Positions 35,474 through 48,442 of a DNA stretch of 64,000 nucleotides are shown piece by piece. The DNA comes from Rutidosis leptorrhynchoides (lineage: Eukaryota > Streptophyta > Magnoliopsida > Asterales > Asteraceae). Under the pieces are notes generated by a model. It was not told the origin of the DNA. It saw only the letters and a list, made by a program, of their open reading frames with translations, and made no database searches. The position numbers were made by a program, and so were the translations under genes. Where the stretch lies: NCBI RefSeq assembly GCF_046630445.1, contig NC_092341.1:31448001-31512000 (forward strand), in the 5' to 3' direction. Within the stretch, counting starts at the first letter, position 1, and every line of letters begins with the position of its first letter.

Positions 35474-35864
35474 TTCATACGATTGAATAAAGGATTTTTC
35501 GATATGAAATGATTTTCGGATATCGGATGATATTCTAATTACATAGAATACCTATACATAGTACAGAAGATCCCGTAGATTACGAAGGGAATTAAGGATA
35601 CGTGTCAGATAAAGTCTACAGTAACAGTTATGCTAAGATATGAATTAGCAGATACGCTAAGATATGAATTTTGTCTATACAACATTCATGCAATCAATGC
35701 AGTAAGATGTGTCTAGACTAAGAATGATAAGCAGGTAATTTTCGACAAGAAATGATAAGCAAAACTATTGACATGCAGATACGGTCGAAGTCCAGACTCA
35801 CTAATGCATCTAAACATCTATCAGTTAGACACACTAATGCAAGACCTGGTTCGCTAAGACCACC

Positions 35865-35876
35865 GCTCTGATACCA
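35865..35876 (-). promoter_or_regulatory. C primer-binding site (tRNA-iMet)
   Basis: On the minus strand TGGTATCAGAGC lies two bases after the LTR end, a perfect initiator-Met PBS. The following leader (GCATTAGTGAGTCTGGACTTCGACCG region) is shared with A. Confidence 0.85.
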
Positions 35877-37240
35877 CATGTCATACCCCGTCCTAATCCA
35901 TCTGGACAAAGTCACCAACATCTGGTTCCATTGCGATGATCGACTCCAAGTAATGTCTTTGAAATAAGCAAATGCACCGCGGAAGATTTCTTTAATACCT
36001 GAAAATAAACATGCTTTCAAGTGTCAACCAAAAGGTTGGTGAGTTCATTAGTTTATCGTAATCAATCATATTCCATAATTTTAATAGACCACAAGATTTC
36101 ATTTTTCCATAAATATACATCTCATATCAGGCATTTCGCAAACTGCATAGAGATAAAAATCATTCATATGGTGAACGCTTGATAACCGAACTAACAGGAT
36201 GCATATAGAATATCCCCATCATTCTGGGACTCTCATCGAACATGATAATCGAAGTACTAAAGCATTCGTAACCCGAATGGGACGTGTCAAGGTCCATAGA
36301 TCTATCTTTAGGATTCGCGTCAATTAGGGGCCATTTCCCTAATTCTTAGGCTACGAAGCTAAAAAGGGGCATATTCGATTCGATAATCCAACCATAGAAT
36401 GTAGTTTCGATTACTTGTGTCTATTTCATAAATTATTTATAAAAGCAGCGCATGTATTCTCAGTCCCAAAAATATATATTGCAAAAGCATTTAAAAAGGG
36501 AGCAAATGAAACTCACCATACTGTATTTTGTAGTAAAAATACATATAGCGACATTGAACAAGTGTAGGTTTGACCTTGGATTCACGAACCTATATCATGT
36601 ATATATATATTAACACATATAAATGAAGTCAAATAAATTTATGTATTATTATTAATGATGTATTTATTATATTTTATAAGTTTCTTTATTTATTTATATA
36701 TTTTCATTAAACATATAGAAATATTAATATAGTTAAATTTTATAATTTAAATATATATTTTTATGTATATAATCTTTATTTATATAATTATGATCTTAAC
36801 AATGTTATCAAAACTGTTATTTTCATAATTAATATTATTTTATAATAATGATATAGATAATACTAGTTAATAAAAAAATAGTTTTTAATTAAAAATGCAA
36901 TCTTGTTATAATATGAAATTTTCAGTACAAAGGTTAATCTTAATACTAATAATAATAATAAAATGATAATAATGATAATAATACTAATAATACTAATCAT
37001 ACTTATGATAATAATGATATCATTAGTATAATATGTATATGTATGTTAATAATGATACTAACAATAATAATAATACTAATACTTATAAAATGATACTAAT
37101 ACTAATATTAATGAAATTAGTAATAAATTGTGTTATTTTCATAATAACACTAATAATAATAATCATTATGATAACCATAATAATAATAACAATAATAAAG
37201 ATAATAATAATAATAACAATATGCTACCTTTAAATGTTTT

Positions 37241-37312
37241 CCCAAAAAAAATTGCCCACGACCGGGCTCGAACTCCCAACCTCTCGAATAACCATAACAC
37301 TCTGAACCATCA
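37241..37312 (-). other. tRNA-like Pol III unit, second copy
   Basis: Same unit as at 16600-16671, with GCCTGA instead of GCCCGA at the start and the same A-box-like, B-box-like and T-run parts. It was present in the C LTR before C inserted. Confidence 0.45.
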
Positions 37313-38015
37313 GGCTGTCGCCCAGTTTCTGATTTAAAACAGTGCCCAATTACATATAACCCGTATTTTAAATAATTCCTTCTTCTTCATCAATTTCAAT
37401 CGGCCAAAGGATTTAATCAGACAATAAGCGAATTATAAAATTAAGTTAAGACTTGCTAGAGTTGATAACGACCAGTAATGGTTAAATGGATTCAACAGAA
37501 AAAAAAAATAAAGTTTTAAACCTGCTGTGTACACTCGCGATGAACACTCCAACATAATCATTGATTTCGAGTTGTAGGATGTTTTAGAAAATAGTTACAA
37601 TATGAATTGTGTTCCAAATGATTATTAGAAACTGCATGAATCCTCAATTTCAACAGAATTGATTTATAACACTCCAATTTGATCTTTGAAAAATCAGTTG
37701 ACTTTTTAAGAAAATGTTTGACTTGCAAAATTCGAATTCGATCAGTAAAATTGGATTGTGAGACTTTTCAGATAGTTTAAGTAGAAGATTTAGAACACAA
37801 TTTCATTTTAGATTTTTAAAACTTATTCAAATTCAAGTATTTGATGAAAATGTAATGGTACAGGGGACCGTAGGTGTTCTTCATATTATACAACTTAATT
37901 TCAATAATTAGAAGACTGTGAAGGGTGTTTGGGATTGGTAAGTGTCGTAGTAGATTGAATGTGTTAATATCCTTGATAATTTCATTTGTTTTATAGCAAA
38001 TTAGATCGACATGAA

Positions 38016-41000
38016 TGAAATGTCCCGTTCATATTGATTATAAACGTTCCATATTAATTGATTTCGTCGCGAGGTTTTGACCTCTATATGAGACGTTTTT
38101 CAAAGACTGCATTTATTTTTAAAACAACCATAACCTTTATTTTATCTATAAAGGTTTAAAAAGAATTACGTAGATTATCAAATAATGATAATCTAAAATA
38201 TACCGTTTACACACGACCATTACATAATGGTCTACAATAAGAATATATTACATCAAAAATAAGTTTCTTGAATGCAGCATTACAGCATGGACTCCAAATC
38301 TTGTCCTTATTTTAGTATGCAACAGCGGAAGCTCTTAATAATCACCTGAGAATAAACATGCTTAAAACGTCAACAAAAATGTTGGTGAGTTATAGGTTTA
38401 ACCTATATATATCAAATCGTAACAATAGACCACAAGATTTCATATTTCAATATACATCCCATACATAGAGATAAAAATCATTCATATGGTGAACACCTGG
38501 TAACCGACATTAACAAGATGCATATATAAGAATATCCCCATCATTCCGGGACACCCTTCGGATATGATATAAATTTCGAAGTACTAAAGCATCCGGTACT
38601 TTGGATGGGGTTTGTTAGGCCTAATAGATCTATCTTTAGGATTCGCGTCAATTAGGGTGTCTGTTCCCTAATTCTTAGATTACCAGACTTAATAAAAAGG
38701 GGCATATTCAATTTCGATAATTCAACCATAGAATGTAGTTTCATGTACATGTGTCTATTTTTTAAATCATTTATAAAACCTGCATGTATTCTCATGCCAA
38801 AAATATTAGATTTTAAAAGTGGGACTATAACTCACTTTCACAGATTTTTTACTTCGTCGGGAAGTAAGACTTGGCCACTGGTCGATTCACGAATCTATAA
38901 CAAATATGTACATATATATCAAAGTATATTCAAAATATATTTACAACACTTTTAATACATTTTGATGTTTTAAGTTTATTAAGTCAGCTGTCCTCGTTAG
39001 TAACCTACAACTAGTTGTCCACAGTTAGATGTACAGAAATAAATCGATAAATATTATCTTGAATCAATCCACGACCCAGTGTATACGTATCTCAGTATTG
39101 ATCACAACTCAAGCTATATATATTTTGGAATCAACCTCAACCCTGTATAGCTAACTCCAACATTCACATATAGAGTGTCTATGGTTGTTCCGAAATATAT
39201 ATAGATGTGTCGACATGATAGGTCAAAACATTGTATACGTGTCTATGGTATCTCAAGATTACATAATATACAATACAAGTTGATTAAGTTATGGTTGAAA
39301 TAGATTTGTTACCAATTTTCACGTAGCTAAAATGAGTAGTTTTTACCAAATTTTGTTTTGCTCGCCATTTATTCGTTTCTAATCCGTTTTGAGTGATTTA
39401 AGCGGCCACGGTTTCGTATTGAACTTGAATTTATGAAACTAAACAGAAAAGGTATAGGTTTATAGTTGGAAATACAAGTTACAAGTCATTTTTGAAAGAG
39501 GTAGTCATTTCTGTCGAAAGAACGACATCTCGATGACTGTTTTGAAAAACATACTTTCACTTTGAGTTTAACCATGATTTTTGAATATTGTTTCATGTTC
39601 ATAAGAAAAATAATTTTCCCAAAAGTATAGCTTTTAAATCAAAGTTTTTCATAGTTTTAATTATCCAAACCAAAACAGCCCCCGGTTGTAACTACGACAG
39701 CGTAAATCCGGTTTTATGGTGTTTATCGTGTTCCCGGGTTTTAAATCATTAAGTTAGCTTATAATATAGATATAGATCATGTGTATAGTTGATTTTAAAA
39801 GTGTAGTTAGAAGGATTAACTTTATTTGCGAACAAGTTTAGAACATCATTACTACCTTAAGTTCCTTGGATAAACCTACTTTAAAAGAGAAAAATGGATC
39901 TAGCTTCAATGGATCCTTGGATGGCTCGAAGTTCTTGAAGCAGAATCATGACACGAAAACAAGTTCAAGTAAGATCATCACTTGAAATAAGATTGTTATA
40001 TTTATAGAAATTGAACCAAAGTTTGAATATGATTATTACCTTGTATTAGAATAATAACCTACTGTAAGAAATAAAGATTTCTTGAGGTTGGATGATCACC
40101 TTACAAGATTGGAAGTGAGCTAGTAAACTTGAAAGTATTCTTGATTTTATGAAACTAGAACTTTTGGAATTTATGAAGAACACTTAGAACTTGAAGATAG
40201 AACTTGAGAGAGATCAATTAGATGAAGAAAATTGAAGAATGAAAGTGTTTGTAGGTGTTTTTGGTCGTTGGTGTATGGATTAGATATAAAGGATATGTAA
40301 TTTTGTTTTCATGTAAATAAGTCATGAATGATTACTCATATTTTTGTAATTTTATGAGATATTTCATGCTAGTTGCCAAATGATGGTTCCCACATGTGTT
40401 AGGTGACTCACATGGGCTGCTAAGAGCTGATCATTGGAGTGTATATACCAATAGTACATACATCTAAAAGCTGTGTATTGTACGAGTACGAATACGGGTG
40501 CATACGAGTAGAATTGTTGATGAAACTGAACGAGGATATAATTGTAAGCATTTTTGTTAAGTAGAAGTATTTTTATAAGTGTCTTGAAGTCTTTCAAAAG
40601 TGTATGAATACATATTAAAACACTACATGTATATACATTTTAACTGAGTCGTTAAGTCATCGTTAGTCGTTACATGTAAGTGTTGTTTTGAAACCTTTAG
40701 GTTAACGATCTTGTTAAATGTTGTTAACCCAATGTTTATAATATCAAATGAGATTTTAAATTATTATATTATCATGATATTATGATATATTAATATATCT
40801 TAATATGATATATACATTTAAATGCCGTTACAACGATAATCGTTACATATATGTCTCGTTTCGAAATCCTTAAGTTAGTAGTCTTGTTTTTATTTATGTA
40901 GTTCATTGTTAATACACTTAATGATATTTTTAATTATCATATTATAATGTTATATATAATATAACAATGTATTAATATGCTTCATATATATTTAGTAAGA

Positions 41001-41352
41001 CGTGGTTATAACGATAATAGTTATATGTATCGTTTCGAGTTTCATACGTCAATATTCTCCTTTTTAAGTATATAACTTATTGTTACTATTTTTAATGAGA
41101 TACTTGATGATCATTATATCATGTTAAACATATATATTTATTCATTTATGTATCATCATGTCATATACAACTTATAGCGTTCGTGAATCATTGTTCAAAC
41201 TGGGTAATCAGACGTTTACAAAATTTCCATTTCAATTAACCAAGTCTTAACAAGTTTGATTGCTTAACATGTTGGAAACATTTAATCATGTAAATATAGT
41301 TTTCATTAAACATATAATCATAGAAAGGTTCGGAAAAGTTCGGGTCACTACA
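38016..41352 (-). repeat. A5: solo LTR of family A in C 5' LTR
   Basis: On the plus strand TGAAATGTCCCG to GGTCACTACA, 3337 bp. ATGAA (38011-38015) and AGGAA (41353-41357) flank it. The other C LTR has an uninterrupted GACAGGAATACC here, so the TSD was AGGAA with one later substitution. A single LTR with TSDs indicates LTR-LTR recombination. About 80 bp are missing near 39840. Confidence 0.9.
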
Positions 41353-41908
41353 AGGAATCCCTGCCATCGTACATAATTTTATATATAAAAAATAAAGAAT
41401 GAATATAATTTACACTGATTTGTACTGGGTTTTGGATTGTACTGTGAATTGTATATGGGCAGGTAACTGATTAAAGACCAAAACAAGAATCCCATACAAT
41501 CTGATGGATGCTTGCAACCTAACTCGTATGATTTTCTTTCTTTACAGATTATATAATTAATATAAATATCATAATATTAATAATAATTACATAAATAATA
41601 ATGCTAAAGAAGAAAGAAAAATAATAATAATGATAATAATGCTGATTTTTTTAATAAATATCTTTTATATAGTATTATATATATATACCTATATATATCT
41701 ATTTATATTTATATATCACTATATATGTATATCTCTTTAAATTTTTATAGATTTTAATTAATATTATCAATAGATATAAATATAACAATAATATTAATTC
41801 TCTTATTAATATACATAATAATAATACAATTTATAATATAATAATAATATTTCTAATGATCATGATAACAATTACCATAAATATATAAAAATTATATTAT
41901 TAATAACT

Positions 41909-41926
41909 ATATAAATATAAATATAA

Positions 41927-42016
<90 letters not shown>

Positions 42017-42046
42017 TTATATTTATATTTATATTTATATTTATAT
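41909..42046. repeat. Palindromic compound microsatellite in C 5' LTR
   Basis: About five AAATAT units, then (AT)n (41941-42003), then about seven TTTATA-type units. The two arms are complementary, so the tract can fold as a long hairpin. The partner LTR has simple (AT)n here. Confidence 0.85.
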
Positions 42047-42390
42047 CTTGTATTAGAGATAATAATATTAATGATACAAATATTAATATCAATATAAATC
42101 TTAGTAATAATAATGAAAGTAATAATAATATAGTACTTTTATTTTCAACTTGTAATTACATTTAATATATTTTATTAATTATGTAATATTTAATAATTAG
42201 ATTATATATTACATGATAACACTTATTAAATAGTTAAATATATATTTTTACATATATTATAATATAATAATTATTAATAATAATCATGTGGAATTATATA
42301 TAAATCCATTTTAAATTACACATAATTATTTTGTATCTTAATTTACATATTTAATTCTAATGTTTATTTTATAATTTCGAACTATTATAA

Positions 42391-42393
<3 letters not shown>

Positions 42394-42435
<42 letters not shown>
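42394..42435. repeat. (AT)n microsatellite
   Basis: A 42-bp AT run, the counterpart of 18463-18532. Confidence 0.9.
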
Positions 42436-42440
<5 letters not shown>

Positions 42441-42613
42441 TTATTTACAAACAATTGTTCGTGAATCGTCGGTAATGGTCGAATGGTAATTGAATATATG
42501 AACATAGTTTCAAAGTTTTCGAGACTCAACATTACAGACTTTGCTTATCGTGTCGAAACATATAAAGATTTAAGTTTAAATTTGGTTGGAAATTCCCGGG
42601 TCGTCATAGAGTC

Positions 42614-42620
42614 GGAGTAA
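42614..42620 (+). pseudogene. Last codons and stop of A2 ORF0
   Basis: GGAGTAA completes the frame that stopped at 15128 (Ser-Glu-stop), showing that C entered within the last codons of ORF0. From here to the F-box ATG is a 141-base spacer including the acceptor-like TTTTTACAG. Confidence 0.7.
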
Positions 42621-42761
42621 AGAGTTGTAATCACGAGGTGTAAAATATGTAAAATAAGTTTGCTTGTATTTTTCTTGTTGTATGTGAAAATTGCTTGTAT
42701 TATTTGATAATTATCTTTTACAAATCTAACTCTCGTTTATTTTTACAGTATAAAAACAAAA

Positions 42762-43412
42762 ATGGATGTTAAGGATAGACAACCAAAATTTTTAGAAGAC
42801 CTACCCGAGGACATGATTGACAAAATTATGTCTAAAGTCGGTCAGAATTCGTCGGCACAATTATTTACGGCGAAATTAGTTTGTAGAACATTTGATGAAA
42901 GTTCCAAGCATGCCTTAGTTTATAAAAGGCTTTCCTTTGAAAGATGGGGTATATCACATTGGGGAGACTGTAAGTTACGCCTTGTTTTCTTTAAAGCGTT
43001 AAATGCGGGAAACCCAGATGCAATTTTACGCTACGGGTTAAGAACTTATTTTGATTCAACATATCCCTACATAGGACTTCGTGAGTTAGGAAGAGCTGCT
43101 AACATGCAACATAAAAAAGCATGTTATGCTTACGGGTTAGTGATGTTCGCTTCTCACCAAAGTGAGAAAAAGAACATCGAGTTACAACTGTTAAATAAAA
43201 CATTCCCACAAGTGACGGATTCAGTAGTTGGGGTGAGAAACAAGGTTTTTAGGTTATTACGGGACTGTTGGGCAATACAAAACCCTCGTCCTTTTAACAA
43301 CATTACAACATGCTGCCTAGCCAATGGTCATAACGGTTATTTTCCACAGGACCAAGGATGGGAAGTAGTCTTAGTAAAACCAGAATGCATGACTTGTTTC
43401 TGGACCTATTAA
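42762..43412 (+). CDS. F-box protein ORF of A2 (216 aa, slightly truncated)
   Basis: The start is MDVKDRQ and the F-box LEDLPEDMIDKIMSKVGQ is intact, as are the Sel1/TPR-like part (LGRAANMQHKKACYAYGLVM) and CMTCFWTY. A GAA to TAA change at 43410-43412 removes the last residues after the Cys-x2-Cys. Differences from A4 are spread out and often conservative. That 200 codons stay open next to a heavily decayed gag-pol is notable. Confidence 0.75.
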   Translation: MDVKDRQPKFLEDLPEDMIDKIMSKVGQNSSAQLFTAKLVCRTFDESSKHALVYKRLSFERWGISHWGDCKLRLVFFKALNAGNPDAILRYGLRTYFDSTYPYIGLRELGRAANMQHKKACYAYGLVMFASHQSEKKNIELQLLNKTFPQVTDSVVGVRNKVFRLLRDCWAIQNPRPFNNITTCCLANGHNGYFPQDQGWEVVLVKPECMTCFWTY

Positions 43413-43641
43413 TTACGTGTCTTTATTGCCTTTGCTGAACGACTTGCGTTAAACTACGATTGTTGTCACAACTATTTTGTATCAAAGTTATTGTGTGCTA
43501 TATTTCATGCTATATGTATAATAGCAGTATTGTAAGTTTGTAAAATATTGTATAAAAGTTTGAACACGTTATTTTTTTTAATCAGTTTTTCATATAGAAT
43601 TGTAGTAGTTGAATTGTATATTAGCTACTAAGTATGAACTT

Positions 43642-43660
43642 AACGGGTAGGTACTACCCG
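43642..43660 (+). promoter_or_regulatory. Internal PPT-like hairpin in A2
   Basis: AACGGGTAGGTACTACCCG, identical to A4, about 230 bases after the F-box ORF and 134 before the gag ATG. Confidence 0.7.
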
Positions 43661-43793
43661 AATGGAAAATTATAAAATGCAAATATGAAGAAAAAAGCTT
43701 TTATAAATGAGTTCATATTATGCTGCAAAATACTATTGACTACTCTCAATATTCTGTATGATTAACTTGATTCATTTGACTATTTTGAAGGAA

Positions 43794-46700
43794 ATGGCAC
43801 TGACTACTCGACACACCATGAATATGAGCGTAGAAGAATTTCGTACCTTTCTTGCTGCAAACATAGCCGCAGTACAGGCTGTGCTACATACCAACAATAA
43901 CTCTGAATCTAGCAATGCAGCTAACGGTGCAAGAAATCGTGTAGGATGCTCCTACAAAGAATTCACTGCCTACAAACCTTTGGAATTTGATGGAACCAAA
44001 GGACCGATCGGATTGAAACGGTGGACCGAGAAGGTCAAATCAGTGTTTGCCATAAGTAAGTGTACTGAAGAGGACAAAGTCAAGTACGCTACGCATACCT
44101 TCACAGGTACTGCATTAACGTGGTGGAACACTTATTTTGAACAAGTAGGACAAAATGATGCTTACGCACTACCGTGGTCAGCATTCAAACACTTGATGAA
44201 CGAGCAGTACCGTCCTAGAAATGAGTTCAATAATCTCAAGGTAGAGCTTAGAGAGTTACGAACACAAGGGTTCGACATTACCACGTATGAACGATGATTC
44301 ACAGAGTTGTGTCTATTTTGTCCGAGAGCATTTGAAGATGAAGAAGAGAAGATCGACGTGTTTGTAAAAGGGTTACCAGAAAGGATTCAGGAAGATGTGA
44401 GTTCACACGAGCCCGCTTCCATACAAAAGGCAAGTCGAATGGCTCATAAACTCATAAATCAGATTGAGGGAAGAATTAAAGAGCGGGCGGCCAAAGAAGC
44501 CAACACAAAACAACTCAAGAGGAAGTGGGAGGAAAACGGTGACAAGAGTCACCAGTATAACAACAACAACAATTACAACCACAATCGCAACCACTATCTC
44601 AACAACCGCAATAACAATCGAAACAATAACCGGAATCCTAACAATAACTACAACAAACGTCCCAACAACAACAACAACTACAAAAACCGTTTCAACAACA
44701 ATAATAATCCCAACAACAACCTCAATAACAACAACAGCAACAAAAACCAAACACAGACATGCCAAAGGTGTGAAGAAAATCACATGGGGTTTTGCACGAC
44801 ATTTTGTAACAGATGCAAAAGAAATGGTCACAGCGCGACACAGTGCAAAATCTACGGACCAAAGTTTAATAGGACTAAAGGAACAAATAGTGTCAGAACA
44901 AGTAATGCTGGAACGAGTAGTGTCAGAGCAAGTAATGACAACGCTGTTTGTTATAAGTGTGGAAAATCAGGTCACATTATTAGAAATTGCCCGAATCAGG
45001 GGAATACTAATGGGCAGGGCCGCGGAAGAGTCTTCAATATTAATGCGGCAGAAGCACAAGAAGACCCGGAGCTTGTTACGGGTACGTTTCTTATTGACAA
45101 TAAATCTGTTTATGTTTTATTTGATTCGGGTGCTGATAGAAGTAATATGAGTAGAAATTTTTGTACTAAGTTAAGTTATCCATTGACACCTTTGGATGAT
45201 AAATTTTTACTCGAATTAGCAAACGGCAAATTAATTTCAGCAGATAATATATGTCGGAATCGAGTAATTAAACTAGTTAGCGAAACATTTAAGATTGATT
45301 TGATACCAGTAGAATTAGGGAGTTTTGATGTGATAATCGGCATGGATTGGTTGAAGAAGGTGAAGGCAGAGATAGTTTGTTACAAAAATGCGATACACAT
45401 TATGCGCGAAAATAGAAAACCATTAATGGTGTACAGAGAAAACAGCAACGCGAAACTAAATCTTATTAATAATTTGAAGGCACAAAAACTAATAAGAAAA
45501 GGTTGCTATGCCGTTCTAGCACACGTTGAGAAAGTTAATACCGAAGAAAAGAACATCAGTGATGTTCCCATCGCAAAAGAGTTTCTCGATGCATTTCCGA
45601 AAGAATTACCGGGACTACCTCCACACCGGTCCGTCGAATTTCAGATAGATCTTGTACCAGGAGCTGCACCAATAGCTCGTGCTCCATACAGACTCGCACC
45701 CAGCGAAATGAAGGAATTACAAAGCCAATTACAAGAACTTTTGGAGCGTGGTTTCATTCGACCAAGCACATCACCGTGGGGAGCCCCTGTTTTGTTTATC
45801 AAAAAGAAAGATGGTACATTCAGGTTGTATATCGACTACAGAGAGTTGAACTAACTTACTATCAAGAACCGTTACCCATTTCCAAGAATCGATGACTTAT
45901 TTGATCAATTAGAAGGCTCGTCAGTTTATTCGAAGATTGATTTACGTTCCGGATACCATCAAATGCGGGTGAAGGAGGATGATATTCTGAAGAATTCTTT
46001 CAGGACGCGATATGGTCATTACGAGTTTATGGTTATGCCGTTTGGTTTGACTAACACACCAGCTGTGTTCACGGACCTCATGAACCGAGTGTGTGGCCCA
46101 TATCTTGACAAGTTTGTCATTGTCTTCATCGATGACATACTTATCTACTCAAAGAATGAACAAGAGCACGAAGAACATTTGCGAAAAGTGCTAGAGTTGT
46201 TGAGAAAAGAAAACTGTACGCTAAGTTTTCAAAGTGTGCATTTTGGTTGGAAGAAGTTTAATTCCTCGGTCACATAGTGAACAAATAAGGTATTCAGGTG
46301 GATCCAGCCAAGATTGAAACCGTTGAAAAGTGGGAAACCCCTAAAACTCCGAAACACATACGCCAATTTTTAGGATTGCCTGGTTACTACAGAAGATTCA
46401 TCCAAGATTTTTCCAAAATAGCAAAACCCCCACTGCATTAACGCATAAAGGGAAGAAATTTGAGTGAAAGGATGAACAAGAGAAAGCGTTTCAGTTATTG
46501 AAGAAAAAGCTAACTACGGCACCTATATTGTCATTGCCTGAAGGGAATGATGATTTTGTGATATATTGTGACGCCTCAAAGCAAGGCCTCGGTTGTGTAT
46601 TTATGCAACGAACGAAGGTAATTGCCTATGCATCCAAACAATTGAAGATTCACGAGTAAAATTATATGACGCATGATTTAGAATTAGGCGCGGTTGTTTT

Positions 46701-48407
46701 TGCATTAAAGACTTGGAGGCACTACTTATATGGGGTCAAAAGTATTATATATACCGACCACAAAAGTCTTCAACACATATTTAATCAAAAACAACTGAAC
46801 ATGAGGCAGTGTAGGTGGATTAAATTGTTGAATGATTATGACTTCGAGATTCGTTACCACCCGGGGAAGGCGAATGTGGTAGCCGACGCTTTGAGTAGAA
46901 AGGACAGAGAACCTATACGGGTAAAAGCTATGAATATAATTATTCGTACTAACCTTACTACTCAAATAAAGGAGGCGCAACAGGGAGTTGTAAAAGAAGG
47001 AGATTTAAAGATTGAAATACCCAAAGGATCAGAGAAACATCTTAATATTCGGGAAGACGGAACCCGGTACAAGAATGACAGAATTTGGGTACCAAAGTTT
47101 GAGGATGTGAGAGAAATGGTACTTGGGGAAGCACATAAAACGAGATATTCAATACATCCCGGAGCGGGAAAGATGTACAAGGACCTCATGAAACATTTTT
47201 GGTGGCCGGGTATGAAAGCCGATATTGCGAGATATGTAGGAGAATGTTTGACGTGTTCCAAGGTCAAAGTTGAACATCAGAAACCATCAGGTCTACTTCA
47301 ACAACCTGAAATCCTGGAATGGAAATGGGAAAACATTACCATGGATTTCATCACTAAATTACCAAGGACTGCAAGTGGTTATGATACTATATGGGTAATA
47401 GTCGATCGTCTCACCAAATCAGCACACTTTCTGCCGATGAGAGAAGATGATAAATTGGAGAAGTTGACACGATTATATTTGAAGGAAGTTGTCTCCAGAC
47501 ATGGAATACCAATCTCTATTATCTCAGATAGGGATGGCAGATTTGTTTCAAGATTTTGGCAGACATTACAGCAAGCATTGGGAACTCGTGTAAACATGAG
47601 TACAGCCTATCATCCATAAACTGATGGGCAGAGCGAAAGGACGATACAAATGCTTGAGGAAATGCTACGCGCATGTGTTATTGATTTCAGAAACAACTGG
47701 GATTGACACCTACCATTAGCAGAATTTTCTTACAACAACAGCTACCATTCGAGCATTGAGATGGCGCCGTTTGAAGCACTTTATGTAGAAAGTGCAGGTC
47801 TCCTATTTTTTGGAGTGAAGTGGGGGATAGGTATATTACAAGTCCGGAGATAATACAAGAAAATACCGAGAAGATCATCCAAATTCAACAACGATTGAAA
47901 ACCGCCCAAAGTCGACAAAACAGCTACGCTGACATTAAAAGAGAAGATATAGAATTTGAAATTGGTGAGATGGTCATGCTTAAAGTTTCACCTTGGAAAG
48001 GCGTTGTTCGATTTGGTAAACGAGGGAAACTAAATCCAAGGTACATTGGACCATTCAAGATTATTGAACGTGTCGGACCAGTAGCTTACCGGCTTGAGTT
48101 ATCCCAACAACTCGTAGCTGTACATAACACTTTTCACGTCTCGAATTTGAAGAAATGTTTTGCTAAAGAAGATCTCACTATTCCATTAGACGAAATTCAA
48201 ATCAACGAAAAACTTCAATTCATTGAAGAACCCGTCGAAATAATGGATCGTGAGGTTAAAAGACTTAAGCAAAACAAGATACCAATTGTTAAGGTTCGAT
48301 GGAATGCTCGTAGAGGACCCGAGTTCACCTGGGAGCGTGAAGATCAGATGAAGAAGAAATACCCGCACCTATTTCCAGAAGATTCGTCAACACCTTCTAC
48401 AACTTAA
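43794..48407 (+). pseudogene. A2 gag-pol, decayed
   Basis: It starts at the conserved ATG (MALTT) and ends with TAA at 48405-48407. Gag, zinc knuckles and protease (DSGADRS) are recognisable. Stops: 44296 (CGA to TGA), 45852 (AAA to TAA), about 46258 (CAA to TAA), about 46286 (GAA to TAA), about 46467 (TGG to TGA), about 46657 (CAA to TAA), 47617 (CAA to TAA) and 47704 (CGA to TGA). Frameshifts lie near 46213, 46430 and 47785. RT keeps FIDDIL and the chromodomain is intact. It cannot make a full polyprotein. Confidence 0.92.
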
Positions 48408-48442
48408 AATTTCGGGACGAAATTTATTTAACGGGTAGGTAC
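48408..48442 (+). promoter_or_regulatory. A2 PPT region
   Basis: AATTTCGGGACGAAATTTAT then TTAACGGGTAGGTAC, abutting the 3' LTR. Confidence 0.6.

Larger units (their letters stand above)
35879..42608 (-). repeat. C 5' LTR, interrupted by solo LTR A5
   Basis: Removing A5 and one TSD copy leaves about 3.39 kb matching 15129-18705 closely. The difference is mostly in microsatellite length. The terminal CACA is mutated to CATA at 42608. The core promoter is on the minus strand near 36440-36480 (CTTTTATAAAT). There is no protein gene. Confidence 0.88.
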
